From positions 42,959,115-43,023,114 of the forward strand of contig NC_045138.2 of NCBI RefSeq assembly GCF_008831285.2: a DNA stretch of 64,000 bases. The letters run 5' to 3'. The notes beneath the pieces are model-generated. The model was given only the letters and a program-made list of their open reading frames with translations. It was not told the DNA's origin and ran no database searches. Below, in pieces: positions 45,409-55,946 of this stretch (position 1 is the first letter of the stretch; every line of letters starts with the position of its first letter). This DNA comes from Nymphaea colorata (lineage: Eukaryota; Streptophyta; Magnoliopsida; Nymphaeales; Nymphaeaceae). Position numbers and translations under genes: made by a program.

Positions 45409-45977
45409 AGTAAAAAATATTTGCACTAATAATGATCTTGAGTATAAATTTGTATAGTTACTTCTATAAGGATAATGACATTTGTCCTCAATATACCTAC
45501 CCTCAAGCCTCATAGCAAAATGAAATCGCCAAACGAAAGCATCAACACCATCTAGATGTTTCTTGTATCATTAGGCTCCAAATGAACTTGCCTTTTATAT
45601 TTTGGGGGGATGCTATACTAACTGCCTAATATCTCATTAATTGAATGCCCTCATCATCTATTGAGAATAAAATTCCAATACAAGTCCTATATTCACACAA
45701 CTCTCTCTTTTCTTTACCTCTCAAATTATTTGGGTGCTCCTGTTTTGTGAATATTCTTGGCCGACGTAGAGACAAATTTTCAGCCCAGTCTATCAAATGT
45801 GTCTTCCTAAGAATACCCAAGAAATCAAAAACATTACCGTTGCAATGATCCCTTCACCAAGAAAAAGTTTATCAATGTGGATGTTACTTTTTTTAGTCCC
45901 AACCATACATTCTTAGTCGTGCTCTTGCTCAAAATACTGAGGTGCCATTTCCTTCTTTGCCCATTCCTCCTATTCGT
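45409..45977 (+). pseudogene. Copia-1 integrase, second part
   Basis: The frames read VKNICTNNDLEYKFV (about 45409-45455), then a degraded Q-N-G-V-A-E-R-K-H-R segment, and FGCSCFVNILGRRRDKFSA near 45730-45785. This matches the corresponding part of copia-2 integrase (VKNIRTDNTLEFKSF). It is interrupted by the PIF/Harbinger-type element at 45981, between the linker and the reverse transcriptase. Confidence 0.82.
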
Positions 45978-46032
45978 TTAGGGGGGCGTTTGATTGCCCG
46001 GTTGAACTCATTTTTATCTTAAAAAATGGTAT

Positions 46033-46159
46033 GGGCGGGTGAAATTTCACTCGCCCGACTAAAACTGCATCAAACGGGGTGAAATTCACCCCGTTTAACG
46101 CAAAATGGGAGCAGGTGGATTTCCACTCGCTCGAAAGTCCGAGCTCGGACTTTCGAGCG
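46033..46159. repeat. Three consecutive palindromes
   Basis: 46033-46056: GGGCGGGTGAAA against TTTCACTCGCCC, one mismatch. 46072-46096: arms AAACGGGGTGAA and TTCACCCCGTTT around one A, perfect. 46128-46159: CGCTCGAAAGTCCGAG followed by its exact reverse complement, perfect over 32 bp and extendable with mismatches to about 56 bp. All share the GGGTGAAATTTCAC theme, which also recurs just right of the third. They may be transposase-binding subterminal repeats. Confidence 0.92.
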
Positions 46160-46186
46160 GGTGGAATTTCACCCGCTCGACGTCCT

Positions 46187-46202
46187 CCCCCCCCCCCCCC
46201 CC
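46187..46202. repeat. C16 homopolymer
   Basis: Sixteen consecutive C bases inside the PIF/Harbinger-type element. Length may be uncertain in the assembly. Confidence 0.9.
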
Positions 46203-47114
46203 AGCCCCCGCTCGACACCCTTCCCCCTCATTTCCTCCCTCTGCCCGCAGCTCCTCCTCGCTCGAACAGAAATCACACTATCGCCTTCTCATTATCGCAC
46301 CAGAGGCCGCTCCCACCGTCGCCGCACTCACCACCACTGCTCCGCTCCTCTGCCAGTGATCTTTCCCCCTTTCTCTCTTTCTCTTTGATGCCCTCGTCTT
46401 CTCCCAAATCAGTGCCCTAATCACCGTCGCACAGAAATCGCCTTCTCGCTCGTAGGTTCTATGGCATCTCCCTTTCTCTGTTTCTCCCTTTCTCTCTTGC
46501 TCTCTGATGCCCTCCTTTTCTCCCTTTCTCTGTTGCCCTAATATATTCTTTTCTGGCATCTGACCGGCAGGGAAGACAGGGCATCATCCGCCAACGCCAC
46601 GATCGCCGCTCCTTCGATCCGCCATCGCTGTTGCTATTGCCCTCGTTTTCTCAACTTCTGATATTTCTCAAATCCCCTTTGTTGCGATTTTAGCAGAGCA
46701 TAAAAGGCTTTGCCGGATGTTGATGGCACTTTATAGTTTATACATTTCCCAGAGATGATGCATTCTCTTTTTCACTTATCTTTGGTTAGTTCCACTAATG
46801 CAGGGGATTATATTCCCTTCTCACCATTCATTTCTTACCTACTTGAAATCTACTGAGTGTACTTAGTAGATGAAGTTATAGCACTCCTTGAGCTTGACAG
46901 TTCGGCTGGTCTTCCGTTCACACTTTCAATATGAAACAATGTTGGAAACTTGGAAATAAACTGCAAACTGGGTATTATAAGTGAAAAAATCTGAGTATGC
47001 CAACTATAAGCAAGAAATTTCAATATAAGTGTTATTTGTATTATATGAGTGTTCATCACTGTGCTGGATGTTATTTTAGTTAATTCTCCATTTTGGATGT
47101 TGATGTTATTATAT

Positions 47115-47218
47115 GAGCACGTATGGTTCTCATCTTTTCTCTACGGGCATTGTCAAGTTGACCCAAGAGCACATATGGTTCTCATCTTTTCTCTGTGGGC
47201 ATTGTCAAGTTGACTACT
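47115..47218. repeat. 52-bp tandem duplication
   Basis: GAGCACGTATGGTTCTCATC at 47115 and GAGCACATATGGTTCTCATC at 47167 begin two adjacent, nearly identical units. Confidence 0.92.
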
Positions 47219-47914
47219 TGTTACCAATTGCATCACAAATTAACACCATGGTGAAGCCTTTTGTTTATAGGCTGGATTTCCATTACAGTTTATTTAATGT
47301 ATTTTTCTTTATATACAAATGGGGCTGGATCGATTGCTTGTATGAAAGGGCTGCAAACAACATTGATGGCATCTGTTTATGTATTTTTCCAATATGCAAC
47401 GACTTTGATGGCGTCTGTTTATGTGACTTCAAAACTCATTCTTACGCCTTACACAGTTACACTTGATCTCATTTGCTGTTTGGTTTCCAATATGCAACGA
47501 TTTTCAGGTTACAAACAACATTGTGAATAATATCCAGAACGTGTTATTTAAGTCATCACCATGTTAGATGAAATCTTTAAGTCATCTGGATGTGTCAATG
47601 GCTTGGATGTTTTTTATTTATTGTTGAGTTGGGTTCTTCTTGAAGGTTGCAATGTTGTCATACAACTTATTTCATTTCTAAAAAAGTCCCCTAAATTTTC
47701 TATCCTATGCATCAAACATGGTTAAATTTACCAGGTTAAATTCTTCATTGTGCATCAAACAAGGTTAAAATTACCAGGTTAAATTCTTCCAGTGCATCAA
47801 ATATGTCCTCAAATCGGAAGAGAGTTAAATTTCATCCTATTTTTTTTTCAAAAAAATTTACCATGGTAAATTTACCACGTTAAATTCTTCCTTGTGCATC
47901 AAACGCACCCTTAG

Positions 47915-49500
47915 AGTCTATTACGGTTCCTTACTCTCATGTTGACAATGATGTCTCCCATTTCTATGATCTACCTCTTCTATATTTCCATCATCACACT
48001 ACCTCTCATGGTTCTCCTGCCGGCTCCTTTTCAAGAGATAAGTATACATGTTAACCTTGAGACTCTTGAGGATGTTCCTTCTATAGTTGATCATGATTTA
48101 CTTATTGCACTGAGCAAAGAACAACAATTGTATATTCTTTATCTAATCTCTAAGTTTGTTACTACTAATAGACTTGCAAACATAAGTAGCAGTTTGTTAC
48201 ATCCTTGTCAGTTTCGTTCATTCTTGTTGTCCACCAGTGCCTCTTCTTGACTTCTTTGAGACCTTCTCTCATGTTGCTCGATTGGGAATTATTCATTTTG
48301 TTATCTTTGTGGCTGCTTATTATGGGTGGAATTTATATCAGCTTGACGTTAAAAGTGTTTTTCTCTATGGGAACCTTTATGAGATAGTATGCAGCAATCT
48401 CCAAGTTTTGAGTGACAAGGGGGAGTGTACCAAGGTGTGCTTATTGAAAACGCTATTTATGGTCTTGAACAAAGCCTATGGTCTTGGTTTCATAAGCTCT
48501 TAGAGGTGATGACTAGCTTCTGTTTTCAGTGATCTCACTCATATTACTCTTTGTTCTCTAATAAGAGTGAAAGAGGCATGGTAGCTCTAGTTGTGCATGT
48601 GTATAAAATCATTTTAACATGTGATAATGAACAAGAGATTACAAAAACCAAGAAGCATCTACAAAAGCACTTTAATATTAAAGATCTTGGTTCTCTTAGA
48701 TACTTATTCAGAATGGAAGTGTCGAGGAACAAATAATGAGTTGTTCATTCTCAAAGAAATTATGTACTTGATTTATTGCAAGAAATTGACATGCTTGGAG
48801 CAAAACCTTTGAGCATTCCAATGAACCAGGGTCTGTAGATAGTACATCTTATAGGTCGTTGATTGGGAAGCTCCTATATGTGACTGTTACTAGACCGGAT
48901 ATATCCTTGGTCGTTGAGAAGCGTAAACAGTTTATGGACAAGCCTAGGAAAATTCATTGGGAAGCAATCATGATGGTGTTGAGTTTTCTAAAGTTATCTC
49001 TAGGGAATCTTCTCTTTTTTCAAAAGGGATATTCTCTAAATATAAAAAGCATACTCCAATGCTGATTTTGCTTGTTTTATTTAGGAAATCTACTACAAGA
49101 TTCTATGTGTTTGTTAGTAGCAATCTTATACCATGGAGGAGTAAGAAGCAAATGATAGTGGACAGATCTAGTGCAGAGTCATAATATCGAGTTATGGCTC
49201 AAACTACTACAAAAATGACATGGATAAGATCTATGCTGGATGGTCTTGGGATTCAAGTAAATTTTCCAATGGAGATGATGTTGATAATAAGGTGGCTACA
49301 CATTGCTAATAATCATGTTTTTCATAAAATGATGAAGCATATTGAAGTCAACGACCATTACAATTCATGATCTTGTGCAACCAGGAGACATGTCAACCAT
49401 TTGTGTTACTTTAGAAGACCAAGTTGCAAATATGTTGGCCAAATCTCTTAGATTTGAAGATTTTACTAGATGTTTTATTAATTTAAACATGATAGATATC
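47915..49500 (+). pseudogene. Copia-1 reverse transcriptase and RNase H (broken)
   Basis: Recognisable segments in order: DFFETFSHVARLGIIHFVIF (48249-48308) and YQLDVKSVFLYGNLYEIV (about 48336-48390), the RT palm start. Next is ALVVHVYKIILTCDNEQEIT (about 48582-48645), where the Y-V-D-D box is replaced by H-V-Y-K. IKDLGSLRYLFRMEVSRN follows (48679-48735). RNase H follows: SLIGKLLYVTVTRPDISLVV (about 48853-48915), a degraded R-S-S-A-E-S segment (49167-49184), then KHIEVN near 49338. Numerous shifts and stops, including loss of the catalytic aspartates. Confidence 0.85.
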
Positions 49501-49522
49501 TATACTCCAGCTTGAGGGAGAG

Positions 49523-49737
49523 TGTTGGAAAGTAAATCTGTGGTTATTAGCATTTTCTAGAAGATAGTGATGTTCTTATTCCTTTTTATTATTTTTAAGT
49601 TCAAGCCTTCTTTAATAATTTCTTTTTAGACTTGGATTAGTTTTGTAATATTTGTAGCTGCTATCCTAATATCTTTTAATGTGAAATTAGTGTTAATTGA
49701 AGGCAATTTTTCTCTCTCCAAATCTTTGGTTGCAGCA
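49523..49737 (+). repeat. Copia-1 3' LTR (215 bp)
   Basis: It starts TGTTGGAAAGTAAATC after the polypurine tract CTTGAGGGAGAG and ends GTTGCAGCA. It pairs with the 5' LTR at 32341-32565 and is also close to the copy A LTR (28519-28742). Confidence 0.9.
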
Positions 49738-49742
49738 CACCC

Positions 49743-52324
49743 AATGTAGCTGTGGTCAAGCATAATTATCCATTGCATCAAGGCCTTCAAGGAATTGGAT
49801 GAGTTGTACATGTATTGTTACTTTGGAAATGTCATTAAAAACAACGGCTGAAAAATAATAAAATGGAGGGCATCCTTATGGCTAATCCCCCTGCAGTTCT
49901 TATGGAGATTTATAGTAGAAATACTTTTCTTAGTAACAAAACATCAATGCAGCCAGCAGTGTCAATAAAGCATGCTAGAGAAAACATTGTTGATTTCCTA
50001 TAAATTGGTAACTTCAATAACAAAAAATCGCACTTCCTATGCTAGAGAATACATCCTTCCACTTGGCCACACAAAAAATTGTACTTCCTATAAATTGGTA
50101 ACTTCAATAACAAAAAATTGTACTTCCTATGCTAGAGAATACATCCTTCCACTTGCACCCACAAAGCATGCTAGAGAAAACATTGTTGATTTGCTATAAA
50201 TTGGTAACTTCAATAACAAAAATAAACGTGTGTAATGCAATGATAAATTTTTTTTGTACTCAACAATGACAAGAAATACAGTGTGTAAACATGTTAGGGA
50301 CAATTGACAATAGAACAAACAAGACCAAACGCCCAGAATGTTTAGAATATCTCACGCAACATTATCAACATTCTAGCAACCACAAGTAAGCACTACTATC
50401 AATAACAAAATTGCAAGCAACAAACAAATATGGCTAGCAATGCTTTTGATCACAACAAAAGAAAGTAGAACATCTCACAACAACTAAAACAAACAACATA
50501 GTATTAGAGACATACAACTACAATGAAATCATCCATTACTTGATACCTCATTAGACTTCGTGTTATCCATGAGTCTTGCCACCATTTGTTGTCCTCTATG
50601 AACATCCTTGGCAACTCCATGGCTTTTCAGCTTTTGGTCTCTCAAATTCATCATCTTCTACCTTCAACTGTGTGCCCTTGTCTTTCTCATCTTACTCATG
50701 TTCCTTGTACTCATCTTTTTCATCATCAGGTATGCAACATGTTTCACCATTCTCTTCTTCTTTCATTCTTCTTCTCTTCCCCCACACCTTAGATGCATTT
50801 GTTTAACTTTTTTTCCCTATGAAACTCAGGATCACTCTGCAGCTCTCTTTACCCATTCTATAGCTGAATGAAATCTTTTTTGTAGTAGAAATTTCTCCAC
50901 AAAATGGCATTTGCCTTTTGTTGTTAGTGGCATTTCTTTTGGGGGTTGGAGATTGGTAACCGATTTTGATGGCAAGCACCTTTATAATGCTTGACGAATG
51001 AAGCCAGGCCTCTGCTCCCCTAGTTGCATCTAAATATCAAGTGCATGTATAACATGCTTGGTGGCTGATGTCGCCTGAGCAAAGGCCTCTACTCTTTTGA
51101 CAACATCTCAGCATCCATTAACTGTATGCATTGCTCAATGGATGGTAACTTTTTGGCTGTTGTTGACATCACAAACACCTTTGCTCCTCTGACTATATTT
51201 CAATCTCATCTAGTTAACTCCCGACAGGATGTTCATCCACCATCACAACATTTTTCTTGTGCGCTAGCATTAGTTTAATGGCCGAGGATGTGCAAGTAGA
51301 TGCCAACAAGATTTGCTTCTCCTGATCATAAGGTGGTAGTGGACTACTTTTCGCTAGAGATAGCAAGCACCTCTGCTCTTCTATATACTTTTGAGTCCCA
51401 TCACATGGTTTTTGGCAAGATATTGATCCATTATCACAACAGGCTCCTCTGAGTGGTTGAAGACTTGCCAACTACTAGTAGCATTTGTTTATACACTGCG
51501 GTGCCGAAAATATGCCTACCAAATTTGGGTCCGACTCAGTACTCAACATGTAGGTAAGTTCTTGGTGAAATGTCCGCAACTTTGATTCTTCTATTCTTCA
51601 ATGGTTTTAAATGATTCTCCATTTAGCAGACCAAAGATGCTTCATCTTCTCCTTGAGACTCCTTGTTGACGTTATTGCAAACAAGCAAATTTTACGTGAG
51701 TAGACAAATGAAAATCGTACTAAGTTATGATGAAAATGTCTTCCCAGCATTCATTAGAAACTTCCTATAAGTTTGCCAGAAACGCCCACTAGCCAAATAC
51801 TCAGTCCGGCTTCTTTCCTTTACATTGTCCAAGTGCTGCTGGTCTGCTCGCTTTCTCAGACAACTGGACAAGGTTGGAGGCTCAATCACCCTGTCAACTA
51901 TAAAGCAAAACCTGAGCAGGGAGCAGAATCATCCTTGAGCGCTTTTGCGGAGAACTTCAAATCTCACGGTCAGGGTTCGAATTCTAGTCCATTGAGGGAC
52001 CCACGAAATGACGACGTGTCTTTTATGAATGGCTTCCGGACTCGATTAAAATATGAGATAATCGATCCTGTACGGCCTGCTAGACGTGATTTTGGTTGCA
52101 GGGCGGGACCTGAAAAGTTGTGCGAGGAAAACGCATGAAGATTCTCCACTAGCGAAGGAGAGAGCCTTCCTGGGAAGTGCTTCAAGATCTCCAAATTTGC
52201 AGATCCATATGCCGTTTACACGATGTCGTTCCTATACTGACCATCCCTCTCGTCTCTCGGGTGATCCAAATTGGCGCCCAAGAAGAACGATTTGATCTCG
52301 TCTGTCTTGGCCTCGTAGTCGTCC
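49743..52324. other. Intergenic DNA and upstream region of the host gene
   Basis: No gene is recognised before 52325. Tandem copies lie at 49966-50221. From 50940 to 51460 loosely repeated CACCTCTGCTC-type boxes recur about every 120 bp. The 300-500 bases upstream of the host start codon are less AT-rich, as expected of a promoter and 5' UTR. ACTATAAAG at 51897-51905 is a possible TATA-type box, but its position is unverified. The 121-codon frame at 51773-52138 resembles nothing I know. Confidence 0.4.
49966..50221. repeat. Tandem repeat with TATAAATTGGTAACTTCAAT, three copies
   Basis: The box TATAAATTGGTAACTTCAAT starts at 49999, 50089 and 50195 (spacings 90 and 106). The copies alternate with two kinds of GCATGCTAGAGAA / CTATGCTAGAGAA linker, indicating a compound duplication. 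Confidence 0.92.
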
Positions 52325-52502
52325 ATGGATAGAATTGCAGTTCCGGGTTTGCTTCGGCGGTTCGACGACCACTATAGGTATCGGCGACAGAGGAGAGTTG
52401 GACGTGCCAGTAAGGGTGGCCAATGCTCGGTCTGGATCACTTTGATGGTGGTTTTCTTTCTGCTGTATGCGTCTTTCGTGGGTCCGAAGTTTTGGTTCCG
52501 CA
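52325..52502 (+). CDS. Host gene exon 1 (membrane anchor)
   Basis: Starts at ATG (MDRIAVPGLLRRF) and ends before the donor GTAAGT at 52503, in phase 1. It carries an Arg-rich cytosolic tail (HYRYRRQRR) and the single membrane span. No upstream in-frame ATG with a better context was found. Confidence 0.85.
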
Positions 52503-55500
52503 GTAAGTATTTTCTCTTTTAGCAATTAAAATTTGGCTCCGTCTGTGATTTCTTGTTTTTGTTCTTCGTTCTCTCCCTTTGGTATTTTGTGTTTTCGTTT
52601 CTTATTTGCATTTTCTCTTCGATTTATTTGTGACCCATGTGGTCGCCATTGAAAGAACTCAACATTTTGAGTTTTGACTTGCAGATGCAGCGAATATGGT
52701 TGCATATGGTTGCTTTGTTGTGTTTCGTTCTTTATAAGATAGAGAATTTTATTTTTATTTATTTGCGATTGATTTTATATTTCCCTTGTCATGGTTGATT
52801 TATTGAAAACTTCAAAATTTTTAGTATTGAAGTAGGAGATTACTGATGGACAAATTTCATAGTTTGTGCATGTATCTACAAGTTTGTTTACGTGCTAGTG
52901 CATCATACATGAACGGATAGAGGAGCGGACTGTTGTATATCACAAAAATGAATAATCAATTGGAGGCTCCAAAATTTTAATGCGGAATCTTCTGTTATGT
53001 TATTTCAGATATGATTCATTATTTAAACAAGCCATTTCCTGTTCTCATTGTTGAATTTATACAGTTTTGACTAGTTCAATTTTTCCTGCCATCTGTCTGT
53101 TTTATTTCTGCTCCCACCAGTTTGTGCTAGAGCCTCTGAAGCAAACAGTATTCTTACCTTCAATGCATAGGTCAATCAAGTACTGGTCCAACCAAGGATG
53201 ACCTTTGGGTAATTTGATGTTCTACCCTCAGCTAAAGAGATTTGCTTTTTTTTTATTTTTTGTAGCTGAAGTAAAGTAAAATTTCTCTGATGTTGCATTT
53301 GTGATAGTTGAATTATGTCTTGGTCTAAAATGTGAAAAATATTTTCTTTTGTGGGATTAGCTGAAAAGAGCTGTTGAGTCCTTTTACTTCAATTCAGGGG
53401 AGATGGACTATTCACTGTCAGGAAATATCCAAAAATCCATCACAGGTAATCTCTATCCTAGCAATTAATCTGCTTTCCATTAAAACAGAAATATGTGATC
53501 ATATTCTTGTTCGCTCATTGAAGACCGCTTAAAAGTGTCGACTCAAACGTCTACTTGCTTTCTTGGTCGAGGTTGAAAATATGTCTCTCTTACTATTCTT
53601 ATGTGGATGTTGCTGTAGATACTGGTCAAGATTCAGATTCCATAGATACAGCTGCAAGGGGTGAGCTGCAGAAATCAGCAATGATCCTGGTCCAGAATGA
53701 AGGAGCTGCGAATGAACATAAAGACAATGCTAATATCATTGAACATGGATCTTACATTATGCAAAAGTTTCCAAGTTTTGGTTCTCAGGTTGAGCATGTT
53801 CCCGATAGAGTTTTGGAGGAACAAAATGACCTCAATAAGAGTCCTTTAGAAGAGAGCTTAAGGAATATGGTGAATCAAGCATCTGGATTGAAAGTAAATA
53901 TAAGTGAGAACACCTCTGGTGGTGGGAGTCTGGGGCATCCTAAAGTCAAACGCCATAGGAATAAATGTGGGTATTATATTTTCCCTCATTGACATATTTG
54001 CTGATTAATCTCTTCTTGTCTTTTTTTCTTTTCACTACCCTTGGCTAATATTCTTATTGTTTTTATGTCCTAATCTTTTCTCCTTTTTCTTTTTGATGCT
54101 AGAACGAGTACTTTAGCTTGTTTATGTATGATTTACATATTGCTAGCTCATGCCATTACCTGCTTCATGTGTGCTTAATTTTCAAAATTACTCAGATCGA
54201 CCATTTCTCTTAATATGTTTCTGCTATATATGTTAAAAACCTACCGGATAAGTAAAAGTACATGTGACACAATGTGACACATCGGCTGTTTGATCTTACT
54301 ACATGAAAATGTGATTTGTTCGAGGCTTGCAAACTCAAAGCATAATCAAAAAATTCCTATGTGTTGATTTTTCTTGTTTGGATTTCTTTGTGATTGGTAC
54401 CATGACTTAATTTCAGTACAAACTCCAAGTACACATTTCAATTTTTTGGACTGCATATGCTCCTAGCATGCATTTTCAATGTCTTTTTTGCTGCTTTATT
54501 GTTTTGGTTGAACTATTCACTCACAATTCTCATTTTTAAATGTATTGTTTTCAGATTTTCCATGTAACATTGGGTTTCTAGATTCAACTGACAGTATAGT
54601 TGAACCCAGAGACTTCCAAAATTTCACTCATTTTTCTCTTGAGTATGTTGTGAAAGAGGAAAATCTGTATGGTAATGAACCTAAATTTGGTGGCCACCAG
54701 AGCCTCGAGGAAAGAGAGAATACATTTTTTGCTAGAGATCAAACGCTTCACTGTGGATTCGTAAAAGGTCCTGAAGAATCACCAAGCACTGGGTTTGATA
54801 TAGATGAGAAAGATAAGGAGTACATGAATTCCTGTCAGATTGTTGTATCGTCTTGCATTTTTGGAAACTTTGATTTCTTAAGGCAGCCAGCAAGCAAAAA
54901 GGTATACCATAACTACCTTTGGGACTGATCATTGGTTTGAAAATCATAACTGTTGTTGAAATATGTCTAGTTTTGGGCTGGGTTTCCTGTTCTTGGTAAG
55001 ATCCAACTGTTTGCTGTAAAACCATGTGTTTTTAGTAACAAATGCAGTTCTTTAGAACAGGACTTGTGCTTCTGTTTGTTTCATAGCTTGAGGTATATTT
55101 AGTGCTTGGAGGTCTGGTTACCAGTGGTTACTTCCTTTCTTGTTTCTAATCTTATATTAGAATAAACTTCATGTATTTTTTGATGTCTTGAAGAAGTTTT
55201 TCTAGAAAATTTACTAGAAAAGCTTACCAGGTTTAAAATGGGGATGTCATTCAAAATAATTGCTGAAAAGTAAAACGTTGCCAGTGAATGGGCTTCAAAA
55301 GTGACACTGCAGAAGTGGTAAAAAATAAGCTTCACAAATTATTTGGCTGCCGCAATAATAAAACTTATTAGCTTCAGACTGAGATGTAACACTGAAAAAG
55401 CAGAGAAGGCAGACTTAAAATTTCAAAATATAAGTTTATTTTTGCACAATCAAAATTGGAACACATATGCCTGCCTTAACCAGAAAGGAGGAAAACCACA

Positions 55501-55912
55501 AAAAAGGGAGAAAAAAGGAAAGCACATACCCTTTCCCTTGTGTCCGTTGGGCTTGATCTGTATGCAGACTTTACCATACTGTTGGAGAAAAAGGGGTCAT
55601 CAAACTACTATATGCAAAGCTGGGTTAATTTGTCAAGAAAACCAAATTGTGAACATGCTTTGGTGAAGAAGATACTATTAGTACTTGGATTCGGGTCTTC
55701 ACTACAAGAATGGGCAAAGTAGCCACATGCACTTACTGACAATGCAGGAGAAATGTGAGTGTTTTAGATGGTTGCCGACGTTTAAATTTGACATGAGAAT
55801 AAAGAAAGCATTGTTAGGAATACTACAAGCTATGTCACATAGGTACCGGTATGGGTACGAACCATTTTCAAAAAACTTGGGTGCGGGGGTATGGCAGTAC
55901 ACACACATGCAC

Positions 55913-55946
<34 letters not shown>

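Larger units (their letters stand above)
45981..47911. mobile_element. Non-autonomous PIF/Harbinger-type element (1931 bp)
   Basis: The left end reads GGGGGGCGTTTGATTG and the right end CATCAAACGCACCC, giving terminal inverted repeats of GGG(T)GCGTTTGAT type. The element is flanked by TTA on both sides (45978-45980, 47912-47914). A G-rich terminus plus TTA duplication is the signature of Tourist/PIF-Harbinger elements. It splits copia-1 between integrase and reverse transcriptase. There is no transposase frame. Inside are three palindromes (46033-46159), a 16-base C run (46187-46202), a GC-rich pyrimidine-biased part (46200-46640) unlike the rest of the window, a 52-bp tandem duplication (47115) and three or four subterminal repeats of GCATCAAACAAGGTTAAA type (47720-47910). 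Confidence 0.85.
32341..49737 (+). mobile_element. Copia-1: oldest retrotransposon, interrupted by three elements
   Basis: The parts of one element are recognisable in order: 5' LTR 32341-32565; primer site 32566-32577; leader; gag and the start of integrase to 35283; integrase 45409-45977; reverse transcriptase and RNase H 47915-49500; polypurine tract 49511-49522; 3' LTR 49523-49737. Between these lie copia-2 (35284-40626), copia-3 (about 40640-45408) and a PIF/Harbinger-type element (45981-47911), plus a MITE in the leader (32785-33170). Removing the inserts leaves roughly 5 kb, the usual copia size. About 130 integrase codons are missing between the copia-2 right flank and 45409. All frames are broken, so the element is dead. 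Confidence 0.85.

Noticed and set aside
46079-46559. Overlapping proline/arginine-rich frames in the PIF/Harbinger-type element
   Set aside because: They come from GC-rich, pyrimidine-biased sequence with the C16 run, open in several frames at once, so not coding evidence.
51967-51982. GGTTCGAATTC, resembling a tRNA/SINE B box
   Set aside because: No matching A box at the right distance and no cloverleaf; a single B-box-like string is common by chance.
51773-52138. 121-codon frame upstream of the host gene
   Set aside because: It resembles no family, lies where the promoter/5' UTR of the DUF616 gene is expected, and has no splice or domain support.
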